Assembly: GCA_002506755.1 (NCBI GenBank)
Contig: DAYD01000008.1
Coordinates: forward strand, 29,601-93,600
DNA length: 64,000 bases
Reading direction: 5' to 3'
Source of the DNA: Euryarchaeota archaeon UBA462
GTDB taxonomy: Archaea; Thermoplasmatota; Poseidoniia; Poseidoniales; Thalassarchaeaceae
Position numbers and translations under genes: made by a program. This document shows, piece after piece, positions 16,760 through 26,700 of the stretch. The first letter of the stretch is position 1; each line of letters opens with the position of its first letter. The notes beneath the pieces were generated by a model. That model was given only the letters and a program-made list of their open reading frames with translations, did no database searches and was not told the DNA's origin.

Positions 16760-18796
16760 GTGAAATATGATTTGTGCTTGGCATCCATGGGGATCGTGAT
16801 GACTGAAGAAGAATGGCCGCCCGATTTAGTATCCTTGACGCCAGGAAAGAGGGTTTTGTTCCTCACAAAAGATCTCGAGCTGATAAGGAGGCAGTTGTAT
16901 GAAGGATTGGATCTGATGATGGCGGACCTAGATATTGGTGACCTTCTAGATGATATCAACACCGATGTGATGACTCCTGCATGGGTATGCTTCGACCACG
17001 AGCCAAGAGTAATTGCTGAAAATGCGTATGCAGGATTAATGCACGAAGGTAAGAGGGTGTTCGAACCTAAATCGCTTATGGATGGTGGATTCGAAGTGAT
17101 AGTGTCTGGTCATAGGAAGGGTACCGGATCCAGCAGGGAAACTGCACCTCAATGCGAGCGATGGTCAGGAATACGGATTGTGATTGCCGCTTCCTTCGCA
17201 CCGATTCATGAAAGAAACAACCTGAACTTGGGCCAGTTAATGGGGGACCACTCAATGCTGGAACGGCTTCAATCTGGTGAGGCTTTGCCTCTATCTGAAT
17301 TCACCGATAAGTACGATCCTGTGAGTAGGTTGATTCTAGAGAATGGAGGGATTCTACCTTTTGCCAAGAGAATGGGAGAGGGCGGAGTAGATTTACCAGA
17401 AGTAGATTCCAACAAACGTCCCATGACAATGATTGAAAAACTCATTTCAAACAAATTATTGGGAACCAATGGTAAGAGGGGTTTTGTAAAACCTGGAGAC
17501 GCGGTCCTTGCTCAAGTAGACGGTGGATACTCTCATGAATTCACGACTGCTCAAGTCCACACATTTCTCTCCGAAGAGTATGGGGATGAGTATACTATTC
17601 CTAGCCCCGGGAAATTCGCAGTCTTTGAGGATCACCTTCTCTACGCAACAGGGGTGCCTAGATTTAGCAGATTTAAGGAAAAAATACAGACTCTGAGAGA
17701 CTTGCAGAACGGATTTCAAGATCACACCGGGGTTAGGGACTATTCTGCAAAGGATGGGGTAAGTCCAGGAATCTGCCACCAAGTGGCAAGAGAGGAGTTC
17801 ATTGATGTTGGAGACTTCATTCAGGCTACAGATTCCCACACTTGTATGGGCGGGGCTTCTAATGCGCTTGCATATGGGGTTGGATCTACGGAATACGCGA
17901 ATCTAATTCACAACCAATTCGCATTCGTCAATGTCCCTGAGAGTATTCGCTTCGAGTTAATTGGCGAACTCGATCCGGGTTGTACGGCAAAAGACGTTAT
18001 TCTGCATATTCTTTGGCATTATGCGGCTAAATCTGAGACTTTGGACAGAAGCATGGAATTTGGAGGTACAGGCCTTAGTAGCCTTTCTATGGATGAGAGA
18101 GCAACACTTTGCAACATGGCAACAGAATGTAGTGCGAAGACTGGAATATGTGAACCTGATAACGTGACAGTTGAGTGGCTTTTGCTAAAGCGTGAAGGCT
18201 TGGATGAGAATGAGGTCAGAAGGCAATTCGTTTTGCCAGACGAGGGCGCGGTATATGACGGCGGAGTCCACGAAATAAATCTGGATCTGATCCGTCCTAT
18301 GGTTGCGCATCCGGGAAACCCAGACAAGGGAATTCCATCCGACCCTACCAACGGTGCTTATATCGATGAAATTGGCGATGTTCCCATCGATATTGCATAT
18401 GCGGGATCATGCACTGCGGGGAAGGACGATGACTTCTCATACTACGCTATGGTTTGTGAAGCGGCCTTGGAAGCAGGCCTTACAATTCCCGAGGATGTAG
18501 ATTGCTATATTCAATTTGGATCCAAGTCAGTGAAAGACCTCTCAAAGCAAATGGGGTGGACTGATTCTTTCAAAATGGCCGGTGTAAAGCTAATTGATCC
18601 GGGCTGTGGGGCATGTATAGGAGCAGGACCCGGAGTCAGCGATAATTCAGAGCAGGTGACGGTGTCGGCAATCAATAGGAACTTCCAAGGTAGGTCGGGA
18701 CCCGGACTTTTGTATCTAGCAAGTCCTCTGACAGTTATGACTAGTGCATTTACTGGGAAGATTACAGCATGGGATCCGGAAGTCTTCTCACGGTGA
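16760..18796 (+). CDS. Aconitase-family hydratase with swivel domain first
   Basis: 678 residues from GTG 16760; ATG 16787 and ATG 16799 are alternatives. The small LeuD/domain-4-like swivel is N-terminal (about 55-165): NTDVMTPAW, then GHRKGTGSSRETAPQCERW, where the substrate-binding SRE-like serine/arginine lies. The large three-domain catalytic part follows, with iron-sulfur cysteines in ATDSHTCMGG (near residue 358) and GCGACIGAGPG (near residue 615). Order swivel-then-catalytic occurs in AcnB but without its HEAT domain here. It is the reverse of AcnA. The family includes aconitase, homoaconitase, isopropylmalate and methylisocitrate dehydratases. Aconitase is favoured because icd is about 5 kb away, but this is inference. 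Confidence 0.85.
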   Translation: MKYDLCLASMGIVMTEEEWPPDLVSLTPGKRVLFLTKDLELIRRQLYEGLDLMMADLDIGDLLDDINTDVMTPAWVCFDHEPRVIAENAYAGLMHEGKRVFEPKSLMDGGFEVIVSGHRKGTGSSRETAPQCERWSGIRIVIAASFAPIHERNNLNLGQLMGDHSMLERLQSGEALPLSEFTDKYDPVSRLILENGGILPFAKRMGEGGVDLPEVDSNKRPMTMIEKLISNKLLGTNGKRGFVKPGDAVLAQVDGGYSHEFTTAQVHTFLSEEYGDEYTIPSPGKFAVFEDHLLYATGVPRFSRFKEKIQTLRDLQNGFQDHTGVRDYSAKDGVSPGICHQVAREEFIDVGDFIQATDSHTCMGGASNALAYGVGSTEYANLIHNQFAFVNVPESIRFELIGELDPGCTAKDVILHILWHYAAKSETLDRSMEFGGTGLSSLSMDERATLCNMATECSAKTGICEPDNVTVEWLLLKREGLDENEVRRQFVLPDEGAVYDGGVHEINLDLIRPMVAHPGNPDKGIPSDPTNGAYIDEIGDVPIDIAYAGSCTAGKDDDFSYYAMVCEAALEAGLTIPEDVDCYIQFGSKSVKDLSKQMGWTDSFKMAGVKLIDPGCGACIGAGPGVSDNSEQVTVSAINRNFQGRSGPGLLYLASPLTVMTSAFTGKITAWDPEVFSR

Positions 18797-18805
18797 GAAA
18801 TTAGC

Positions 18806-18834
18806 AATTCTGTTTGTTGCATATCAGCAGAATT
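18806..18834. other. Inverted repeat in the leader of top6B
   Basis: AATTCTG (18806-18812) and CAGAATT (18828-18834) are perfect 7-bp arms around a 15-base loop, 10 bases after the aconitase-family stop. A second weaker stem (CCC and TTCC pairing with GGAA and GGG) lies at 18876-18898. Together they occupy the 124-base gap before top6B and may end the upstream transcript or structure the top6B leader. Confidence 0.35.
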
Positions 18835-18909
18835 CAATAGGCGCCAATCCCCGCTTTTGGCCTACCATTAGCAGGCCCCGTTCCATAAGGGAAATGGGAG
18901 GACCTGATT

Positions 18910-18916
18910 AGGTGAT
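18910..18916 (+). promoter_or_regulatory. Shine-Dalgarno of top6B
   Basis: AGGTGAT lies four bases before ATG 18921 and matches the archaeal anti-Shine-Dalgarno. The GTG at 18912 that would extend the frame is inside this site, so 18921 is the preferred start. Confidence 0.75.
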
Positions 18917-18920
18917 TTGT

Positions 18921-21008
18921 ATGAGTGAAGCAGAAGAGATTTCGAGAAAACAAAAACAGGTATCAATAAGCGAGTTCTTTGAAAAAAATAAGCACTTCCT
19001 TGGGTTTGATACGCTTCAGCGATCTATAATTACAGCCGTCAAAGAGTCTGTTGACAACTCTCTTGATGCTTGTGAAGAGGCTAGAATTTTGCCCGATATC
19101 AGAGTTGAAATTCAGAGAACACAAAACGATGAGCTGAAGTTGATTACCCAAGATAATGGCCCCGGGATACCTAGAGATGCGATAGAAAACGTCTTTGGAA
19201 AGTTTCTCCTTGGTTCAAGATTCCACGCTATAAGGCAGACAAGGGGGCAACAGGGTATTGGAATAACCGGAGTTGTGATGTATAGCCAGCTTACTACCGG
19301 CTCAAAGACAAATGTAGTTTCAAAAATAAAGAAGGACTCCTCTGCAGTCATCGTCGAGTTAGGCATTGACACAAAAAAGAACAAGGCGATAAAAACAGGA
19401 GAAAGGAGGGAGGCTTGGATTGATGGCTTAACCTCGGAAGAAGTTGTACAGGGATTAAGAATTGAGACCGTAATGAAGGCCAAGTACCAGAGAGGGAAGA
19501 AGTCCGTCTATCAATACCTAAGGATGACCTCGATAGTCAATCCACACGCAACAATTTCCCTTGTAGTATCCGATAAGAATGGAGATGTGATCGAGCAGGG
19601 AAAATGGATTAGGACGACAAACAAACTTCCCAGAGTGGTCAGAGAAATCAGGCCTCACCCCAAGGGGGTTCACCTAGGGACACTACAAAGATTGCTTAGA
19701 GATGCAGAAGAAAGGAGGATGACTTCATTTCTTCAAAAAAACTTCTCATCAGTACCCCCCTCTGCATCAAAGAGGATACTTGGTGCTGCACAAATTGAAG
19801 AAAGTAGAACCCCAAAGAGGATTAGAGCCGAAGAGTCCCAGCAGCTCGTCAAGGCATTCCAAACAGTACCTCTCAGGGACCCACCCACAGATTGCCTTTC
19901 CCCAATCGAGGACCTGTTAATAAAAAAGGGGCTTTCAAAGGCTATTGATTCTAGGTTCGCCTCAACGGTAACAAGAAAGCCAAGGGCGACACAAGGGAAT
20001 CCTTTCCAAATTGAGGTCGGCCTGGTATTTGGTGGAGATTTACAAACCGATGGTCCGATAGAAATTCTAAGATTCGCCAATAGAGTCCCACTGATGTATC
20101 AGCAAGGTGGTTGTCTACTTACGAAAGCCTTGGAATCAGTCAATTGGAAGAGCTACGGACTGGATCAACCAGGTGGAAATGGGATTCCAAAAGGTCCAGC
20201 AGCTATCCTGATCCATCTTGCTTCGACAAACGTACAATTTACCAGCGAGGCAAAGGAGGCGGTTTCTTACGATGAAGAGGTATTTGATGAAATACGCAAA
20301 GCTATGCTCGAGGTGGGTAGAGGTTTGAAGAACCACCTTAAGAAAAGCTCTCAAAGGAAGAAGGCCAAGGAAAAGTTTGAGCTAGTGAACATAATCCTAC
20401 CAGAGATTTCGAAAAAATCTTCCGAGCTTCTTGATAGGGAGGAGCCGGATTTATCTCCTGTAATAACTCAGATTATGAATGCAGTTTTCCTTGAAGAGGA
20501 GCTTTATTGGGACAAAAAGGAGAGGTTAGCAATGTGTTGCATCACTGTTCACAATTACACTGCTAGGGCCAGAGCATACACTATTCTAGCAAAATGGCCA
20601 GAGGGCCCGGACACATCAATGTCATTCAACCCTACAGGAGGGAGAAAGGAAGCTGGGGGGCTTTGGGCTTGGAGATTAGATACTCTGAACCCTGGATCAT
20701 CAACGGTCTTAGAATTTGGAATCTCAGGTCTTAGCAAGGGAGATTGGAACGAAACTGATGTTTTCTTCAGGGGGAACGGAGAGATTATCGGTGCGACAAA
20801 GATGGATGAAAAGCTATTGGATGAACAGAGGAAAACAGAAGCTTTGGAGGCCGCAATGGAAGAAGTTCGCATCAGAGAGGAGGCGAGCGGTGTTGGGAAT
20901 CTGATCTCTGACTCAGAGGAGGGTTCCAAAACCTCATTGGATCGATCTGAAGAGAGTCTTCCCACAACCGGTTCTGAGTGGTTTGGATTGGCTGGTGATA
21001 ATCAATGA
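18921..21008 (+). CDS. top6B: DNA topoisomerase VI subunit B
   Basis: 695 residues from ATG 18921. Topoisomerase VI relaxes and decatenates DNA by an ATP-gated double-strand break; B is the GHKL ATPase. The Bergerat fold is plain: ESVDNSLDACEEA (motif N, near residue 38), then DNGPGIP (near residue 78) and the lid GQQGIGITG near residue 110. The H2TH and transducer domains follow. The C-terminal extension is acidic and Ser-rich (last 60 residues), rather like the linker tails of some archaeal B subunits. Its stop overlaps the top6A start by 4 bp (ATGA), so the two chains are translationally coupled. Confidence 0.96.
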   Translation: MSEAEEISRKQKQVSISEFFEKNKHFLGFDTLQRSIITAVKESVDNSLDACEEARILPDIRVEIQRTQNDELKLITQDNGPGIPRDAIENVFGKFLLGSRFHAIRQTRGQQGIGITGVVMYSQLTTGSKTNVVSKIKKDSSAVIVELGIDTKKNKAIKTGERREAWIDGLTSEEVVQGLRIETVMKAKYQRGKKSVYQYLRMTSIVNPHATISLVVSDKNGDVIEQGKWIRTTNKLPRVVREIRPHPKGVHLGTLQRLLRDAEERRMTSFLQKNFSSVPPSASKRILGAAQIEESRTPKRIRAEESQQLVKAFQTVPLRDPPTDCLSPIEDLLIKKGLSKAIDSRFASTVTRKPRATQGNPFQIEVGLVFGGDLQTDGPIEILRFANRVPLMYQQGGCLLTKALESVNWKSYGLDQPGGNGIPKGPAAILIHLASTNVQFTSEAKEAVSYDEEVFDEIRKAMLEVGRGLKNHLKKSSQRKKAKEKFELVNIILPEISKKSSELLDREEPDLSPVITQIMNAVFLEEELYWDKKERLAMCCITVHNYTARARAYTILAKWPEGPDTSMSFNPTGGRKEAGGLWAWRLDTLNPGSSTVLEFGISGLSKGDWNETDVFFRGNGEIIGATKMDEKLLDEQRKTEALEAAMEEVRIREEASGVGNLISDSEEGSKTSLDRSEESLPTTGSEWFGLAGDNQ
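20994..20999 (+). promoter_or_regulatory. Internal Shine-Dalgarno of top6A
   Basis: GGTGAT five bases before the top6A ATG at 21005, inside the 3' end of top6B. With the ATGA overlap this supports coupled translation of the two topoisomerase subunits. Confidence 0.6.
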
Positions 21009-22114
21009 GTGACGAGGCCCCTAGGAGAAGCAAAGACCAAGTCATAGATGAGTTGCATAATGTTGCTGCAGAAATGCACGATAGAATGCAAAAAGGGAGT
21101 CCGCCAAGGATGACTCTCCCAGTCAGGTCCAAGAGCAACATCTCGTTCGATAATAGACTTGGAGTTTTCAAGTATGGAAAGAGTAAGACAATCAGAGATG
21201 CAACAAGTCTTGGATCAGCGAGACAGCTTCTTAGAACTCTTCACATTACTGAATTCATAGAGGAGATGATTGATTCGGGTAAATCTTCTACTCTCAGGGA
21301 GATGTACTACATTTCGGAAGGGTGGGGTCATGGTAAATTCGGGTCTCAAAACGAGAGCAACAATCTCGCCGAGGACCTTGAGATAGTCACAAAGTGTCTT
21401 AGAGAGGATTTCAAATTGAGGCCAGAAGAGGATGGAGCCAGAATAATTGGCAATATAACCCTCGAAGAGAGAAATCGTAGAGGGGAGTGGATGAGAATCA
21501 ATTGTAGGGATGACGTAGGTGACTCCGGGTACGGTGTTCCGTATAATGTTGAAAGCGAGAAGCTGAAACTAGTGGATGAGGATATCGACTTCGTAATGGC
21601 GATTGAGACCGGGGGAATGTTCGATAGATTGGTAGAGAATGGATTCGACGAAGAGTCCAGATGTGCTCTTATCCATCTTAAGGGCCAACCGGCCAGATCT
21701 ACAAGAAGAATCATGAAGAGAATGAGTGATGAGTGGAAGAAGCCAATAGTTGTGTTCGCAGATTGCGATCCTTGGTCGTTTAGAATTTTTGCCAGCATTG
21801 CCTATGGGGCGATCAAGACAGCGCATATCTCGGAATACCTAGCTACGAAGGAGGCCTCATATCTTGGCATAACTGCGGATGATATTCTTGCATACGATCT
21901 TCCAAGTGATGATCTCACCAAACAAGACGTGAATGCTCTGACTGCGGAATTAAGCGATCCACGATTTTCTACTGGTTGGTGGCAGGAGCAAATTGGGCTG
22001 ATGCAGGAGATAGGAAAGAAGGCTGAGCAGCAGTCGCTGGCAAAGTACGGACTTGACTTCGTGACAGATACTTATCTCCCTGAAAAGCTCGCATCTATGG
22101 GGATAACCTACTGA
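21005..22114 (+). CDS. top6A: DNA topoisomerase VI subunit A (Spo11-like)
   Basis: 369 residues, usual length. This subunit cuts DNA through a tyrosine phosphodiester. The winged-helix catalytic motif is LREMYYISEGW, with the Tyr101/Tyr102 pair supplying the nucleophile. The Toprim domain follows: AIETGGMFDRL gives the metal-binding Glu, and FADCDPWSFRI the DxD-type acidic pair. Together with top6B it forms the A2B2 enzyme. The pair is a strong archaeal marker, since bacteria seldom carry it. No truncation or intein is seen. Confidence 0.97.
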   Translation: MSDEAPRRSKDQVIDELHNVAAEMHDRMQKGSPPRMTLPVRSKSNISFDNRLGVFKYGKSKTIRDATSLGSARQLLRTLHITEFIEEMIDSGKSSTLREMYYISEGWGHGKFGSQNESNNLAEDLEIVTKCLREDFKLRPEEDGARIIGNITLEERNRRGEWMRINCRDDVGDSGYGVPYNVESEKLKLVDEDIDFVMAIETGGMFDRLVENGFDEESRCALIHLKGQPARSTRRIMKRMSDEWKKPIVVFADCDPWSFRIFASIAYGAIKTAHISEYLATKEASYLGITADDILAYDLPSDDLTKQDVNALTAELSDPRFSTGWWQEQIGLMQEIGKKAEQQSLAKYGLDFVTDTYLPEKLASMGITY

Positions 22115-22149
22115 CAAAAACTGATACATGACTCCATAGACGAAATATC

Positions 22150-22893
22150 GTGACAGACAGCAGAAGGCGATGGGCTAGAATTCTATCGGGAGCCTCGATA
22201 GTCCTTCTTTTGGTAGCGGCTTTTTCCCTCTGGCAGGTGATGGATGACTATATCGATACATACGACCCAGAAAGCAGCTATTTGGTAAAACTGGGACCTG
22301 GGGGGTCTGAGACATTCGAAATCAAGAGTTCGCAGATTTCCTGCCTGAGAGTCTCAGACGGAGAGTCCGTCGAATCTGATCTAATCTTGGTTGATGAAAG
22401 CGGGAGTGAAATCATTGGGAGGTCACCTACGATTTTCGATCCGGACCGCTTCAGTCCAGATCAATCAATAACATACTCCACTGTAAGAGTCTTTACAGAT
22501 GTAAGTGGGACCTATACTCTTGAAAATAGAGGAGGATCTGACCTTTGGCTTGTTGACGATGAAGCGGCGGCAAACAAAATGGATACCCCGCTAATTTTGG
22601 TGTTCTACATGGGATGTTGTGTAGGATTGCCAATGAGTGTAATTGCACTAGTTCTAGCAATCATGAATTGGATTGATAAGAGGAAAAGTCCGGACCAGTT
22701 TTTCGTAACCGAAGAGGGCAGCGTGATTGTAACAAGATCTGGCGAGGTAGTTCAGCTGGAGTCAGAATTGTCAGAGTCAACCGAACCAGATTTAACTATC
22801 GAAAGTGAACAAAAATTTCAGACAGAGAGCGATGGAAAAAATGAGTCTCCTCAAGCTGAACCTGAAGATTGGGAGTGGTGGGATGAAGGTTGA
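22150..22893 (+). CDS. Two-TM membrane protein with extracytoplasmic beta domain
   Basis: 247 residues from GTG 22150. TM1 is at about residues 12-30. A soluble domain of roughly 115 residues follows, with the pattern of a small beta sandwich (ISCLRVSDGESVESDLILVD). TM2 at about 150-172 begins with MGCCVGLPM. The cytoplasmic tail is acidic and ends EPEDWEWWDEG. Family not recognised. The protein at 52747-53439 has the same plan, including paired cysteines in TM2 and an acidic Trp-containing tail, so the two may be distant paralogues. It follows top6A by 35 bp and may ride on that transcript. Confidence 0.65.
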   Translation: MTDSRRRWARILSGASIVLLLVAAFSLWQVMDDYIDTYDPESSYLVKLGPGGSETFEIKSSQISCLRVSDGESVESDLILVDESGSEIIGRSPTIFDPDRFSPDQSITYSTVRVFTDVSGTYTLENRGGSDLWLVDDEAAANKMDTPLILVFYMGCCVGLPMSVIALVLAIMNWIDKRKSPDQFFVTEEGSVIVTRSGEVVQLESELSESTEPDLTIESEQKFQTESDGKNESPQAEPEDWEWWDEG

Positions 22894-22970
22894 TTCAATT
22901 GATCTAAGAGTCAATTTCTCAGATTGGGTTTTTAGAGGAGGGATGACTACCCAACTTTGGGTTGGTAAGT

Positions 22971-23708
22971 GTGGTAGGCTTTGATGAGTCATTAAGCATA
23001 CTTGAAAATGCGACTAGGAGAGAGATTCTAAGGTACTTGGTGAAGGAGCCACATTACCCTCTTCAGTTATCTGAGCTACTAGATGTGAGTCAACAGGCCG
23101 TTGTTAAGCATCTGAAGGTCCTTGAGGATGCTGGGTTCGTAGATTCAGTGTCAAAGAAATCAGACAAGGGAGGTCCTCCAAGGAAGGTCTATTCGGTTAA
23201 TCAGTCGTTTTCGATCCGTCTTGACCTTGGTCCTGATCTGTTTAGAGCAGAGCATAGGAAGATGCCCAAAGGAGGGTTTTCTAAGCTTTCGAGTACCCTT
23301 CCCAGAAATCTTTCAGGAGTAGTGGACAAGCTAGACAACAAGAGAAGAATTCCTATGGTTGACGCCATGGAGATTCTTTCCGAGCTCGATAGTGCTCTGG
23401 AAAGGGTGGACAGTCAGAGAGATGCAATAATTGCTCTTCATCAACAAGTAATGCACAGGGTCTCTCCAAGTGTGGATGAGGGTTTCGAAACCTACGAAGA
23501 GAGACAATTGGCTCATGAAATGATGAGTCATCCGCGGAGACCATTAGATCTGGATGCCTTCTCTAGCGGATTGAGGATACAATCCATCCATGCCGAGAAG
23601 ATGATGGATACACTTAGAGAGCGTTTGATGAAGGATTTTGCAACCAGAAGTGGGGTTTTCGTATCAGGGAGTGAAGATTCTCCAATTCCTTGGTGGATGG
23701 CAAAGTGA
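22971..23708 (+). CDS. ArsR-type winged-helix transcription regulator
   Basis: About 245 residues; GTG 22971 is chosen over TTG 22962, though both are weak. The winged helix is at residues about 8-80: ILENATRREILRYLV, then PLQLSELLDVSQQAVVKHL as the recognition helix-turn-helix, and VLEDAGFV. A basic wing follows (GGPPRKVYSV). This is the ArsR-like HTH common in archaea. The remaining 165 residues form a mostly helical, coiled-coil-like region without cysteine metal sites, probably for dimerisation. It ends 6 bp before the convergent giant surface-protein gene. Target genes are unknown. Confidence 0.8.
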   Translation: MVGFDESLSILENATRREILRYLVKEPHYPLQLSELLDVSQQAVVKHLKVLEDAGFVDSVSKKSDKGGPPRKVYSVNQSFSIRLDLGPDLFRAEHRKMPKGGFSKLSSTLPRNLSGVVDKLDNKRRIPMVDAMEILSELDSALERVDSQRDAIIALHQQVMHRVSPSVDEGFETYEERQLAHEMMSHPRRPLDLDAFSSGLRIQSIHAEKMMDTLRERLMKDFATRSGVFVSGSEDSPIPWWMAK

Positions 23709-23714
23709 GACTCG

Positions 23715-26700
23715 TCAGAATACCATGTCATCGTCGTCTGATCCAGGAAGCAGGCTGCTAAGCTCAGAAAATCTAGCTATAGCTTCAATCCTCCTTCCCC
23801 ATATCACATAGCCTGCCACTCCAATTAAAGAAAAAGTCGCACCCATGATAATCACGGGAACTGAATACTTGACGACGACTTCCCTGCCCACATCCAGAGC
23901 CCCTAGTGGAGAGCTCATCGTGCCAGCGCTCTCTATGTTGTTGTTCTCATTAGTCTCAACAATGTTATTATCTGGATCTACAACTACTACAATTTCATGA
24001 TTCCCAGCTTGCACCATATACAACAAGGTGATTGGATCTTGTTGTTCTGTCTCACTTTGACCAATTGGCATAATAGCTGCAACAATCTGCCTGTAAACGA
24101 TGTTGTTCTCCTTGCATCCGTTCCTCTTGATGTCTGATTCAGACTGGTCTTTGCAGAGGATAATATTCACATCAGACGCATGAGCATTTCCTCTGTTAGT
24201 CACCTCGACAATTACTGAAATCATCTCCCCTATCGATGCTTCTCGCTGATTAACGGTTACCTTCTCCAGAACTAGGTCCGGTGCCCTGAGCCGCATTTCC
24301 AAAACCTGCTCGTTTGTATCGCAATCAGGGGGGAGATTGTCGGGAATACCGTCGGAGTTGTCGTCGAGGGTGCAAGAGTCTGTCCAAATCTTAGTCTCAT
24401 CATGATCACCCCCCTCTTCCGAGGACCCATGCATGGATAGGACCTTTATTCCGATATTTCTATCTGTCAGCGAAGCATCGGGTGCCACTGTGACAATCAC
24501 TACTAGCTGAAGCGTTGTATAAGGTTCCATCAAAGGAAGAGTGACTGTGTTCCCTGCGGTTAAGAAGCAATAGTCTGGTTCATTACCCTGAGCTTGTTGC
24601 TGAGTAATCTGCACCTCTTCCTCGACAGTCAATTCAACACAAGGATTCTCAATCGGGAATTCTGTTCTGAACCCCTCAAGAAGGGCATAATCTACTTCCC
24701 AAGTGCTTAGAGCGCCCATTCCAGGACTAGCGAGCCAAACCTCGTTTACATCATCATAAGTATGGTTGTGAATTGTAGGTTGGTCCGCAACGTTTCCGTA
24801 ATTTGTGACATTTAGTGTGTATCTTACAATCCTACTCGGTGCTGTGGTTTTTATCTTGCTTTCAACTGATGGATCCAAGGATATTCTCATGTCATGAAAT
24901 TCAATGATAGTAGCACGCAGTACAATCTGATCTTGAAGCCGAGTGTCTTCGAAAGGCTCCTCACTTAGTACATTGAATGTGATAGTGTATTCCCCAGCTA
25001 AGGTTTTCTCGGGAACGTTGACGTAGATCGGAACGACCTGGGATTCGTCTCTATCTAATTCCTCAAATAAGATTCTGGGGATGTTCATATCCCAGACGTG
25101 GAAACCCCCTGCATCGTCAACAATGGAAGCGATTGTTATGTCGAATCTATCCGGACCGTTTCCTTTGTTTGAGATCATGGTATCCATTTGATAGGATTGT
25201 CCCGGATATAATTCCAATATGGTCTCTGGAACTTCGGATTCCAATTCATACCTCTGAACCACATTTGTCAAAATGAGTACTGAGTCACGTACCTTTGGAG
25301 CACCATCTAAGTGCGCCCTTACAGTCATCGATTCTCCAATTCCTGCAGTCGCGTTGAAAGGCGCACACATCTCTGCCGTGACTGTGTAACTGTTTTCTAT
25401 TTGGGCCCAATAAATGTCCTGATCTGCTGATGAAGATCCACCAGGCCATTCAGAGAAATCCAGGTCAACTGTCCAATGATCAAATCTCCATGAATTAATG
25501 TCCGCACCTGATGGTCTCTCCTCGGGGGCCCCAGGGGTCGAGAAAACTAGATATCCGGGAGTAAAATATTTGTCCACTTGGATAGGGAATCTGGCACACT
25601 CACCTGGCAAAACGTAGAGCTTTGTATCACCTACTCCAAAGACAATGTTCCCAGTTGTCCTGATAGACACATTGATCCATAACTCAAGAACATCAAATGT
25701 TCCTCTATCTATCGAAAGAACGGGTTCTCCTGTCGACCAACCCTTCAGGTAAATAGCGAAAGTTCCGGGATCTTGAGATTCTGGAACGCTTACCTTTAGA
25801 TTCCGCGTCACCGATTGTCCGGGATCCAAAGATATCGAAAATGGGAACTCTACCCCCCAACCAAAGGGAAGTGCCCACTCATTCTGGCCCTCCAAGGTAG
25901 TGGGATCGTAGAATGCGAATGTGTCGTAGACGTTGCCTGTGTTCTTTATCGAAATTGAGAAGACTGCAGATTTCCCCTGCTCTACGTCGACTTGGAAATG
26001 ACTAGTGTCTAATTCGATCCCATGGACTACATCCATCAAAGTCAGAAGGGTAAGCTTACTCCTGATAGCCGGATCCTTAGATGAGGTTGCGATAATGCTG
26101 ATTTGGGCTAGTTCGTCTTGTTTAGCTTGATAGATGGTTGGAGCTCTCACCCTAAGGTATAGTGGATCTATGCTACCCCCCTCTAAGAATATCTTGGTGG
26201 AGTCGAAGATTGGAGTATTGTTGGTCATGTAGAATAGTGTAGCTGTCCAGTTGTTTGGAACTCCCTCCATTGTGACAGTAAATGTGTCCTTCACTAGTTC
26301 GGCTGGACCGGGAGTTGGGTTCGCAATTGAGATGTTGAAAGTAGTAAGCTCTCCTGGTTGAATAGTATGGTAGAAGGTTTCAGCTTCTGCAGGACATTCG
26401 TAAGGATACCCTTCAATATTGGTATTAGCGCTTATTTTGTTGTCACACGCCAAGGAAAGATCTACCAGACCAGTAAGAACGTGGACATAACAGAGAGTCC
26501 ATTTGCTTGCGCTGGGGGAATCCGGATCACATCGCTTGTCTGACCAAGCCAAATGGGCTCCACTACCAAGATCATTCGCAAAGGCCGGAGGCATTCCCCT
26601 ATCTAGGTTGAAATCCGGGTATAGATGCTCCCCATCAGCGGTATTGCATTCTGGCTGACAAGTCGCAGGCCCCAGTTTATCTGACGACCAGTTTGTAACT

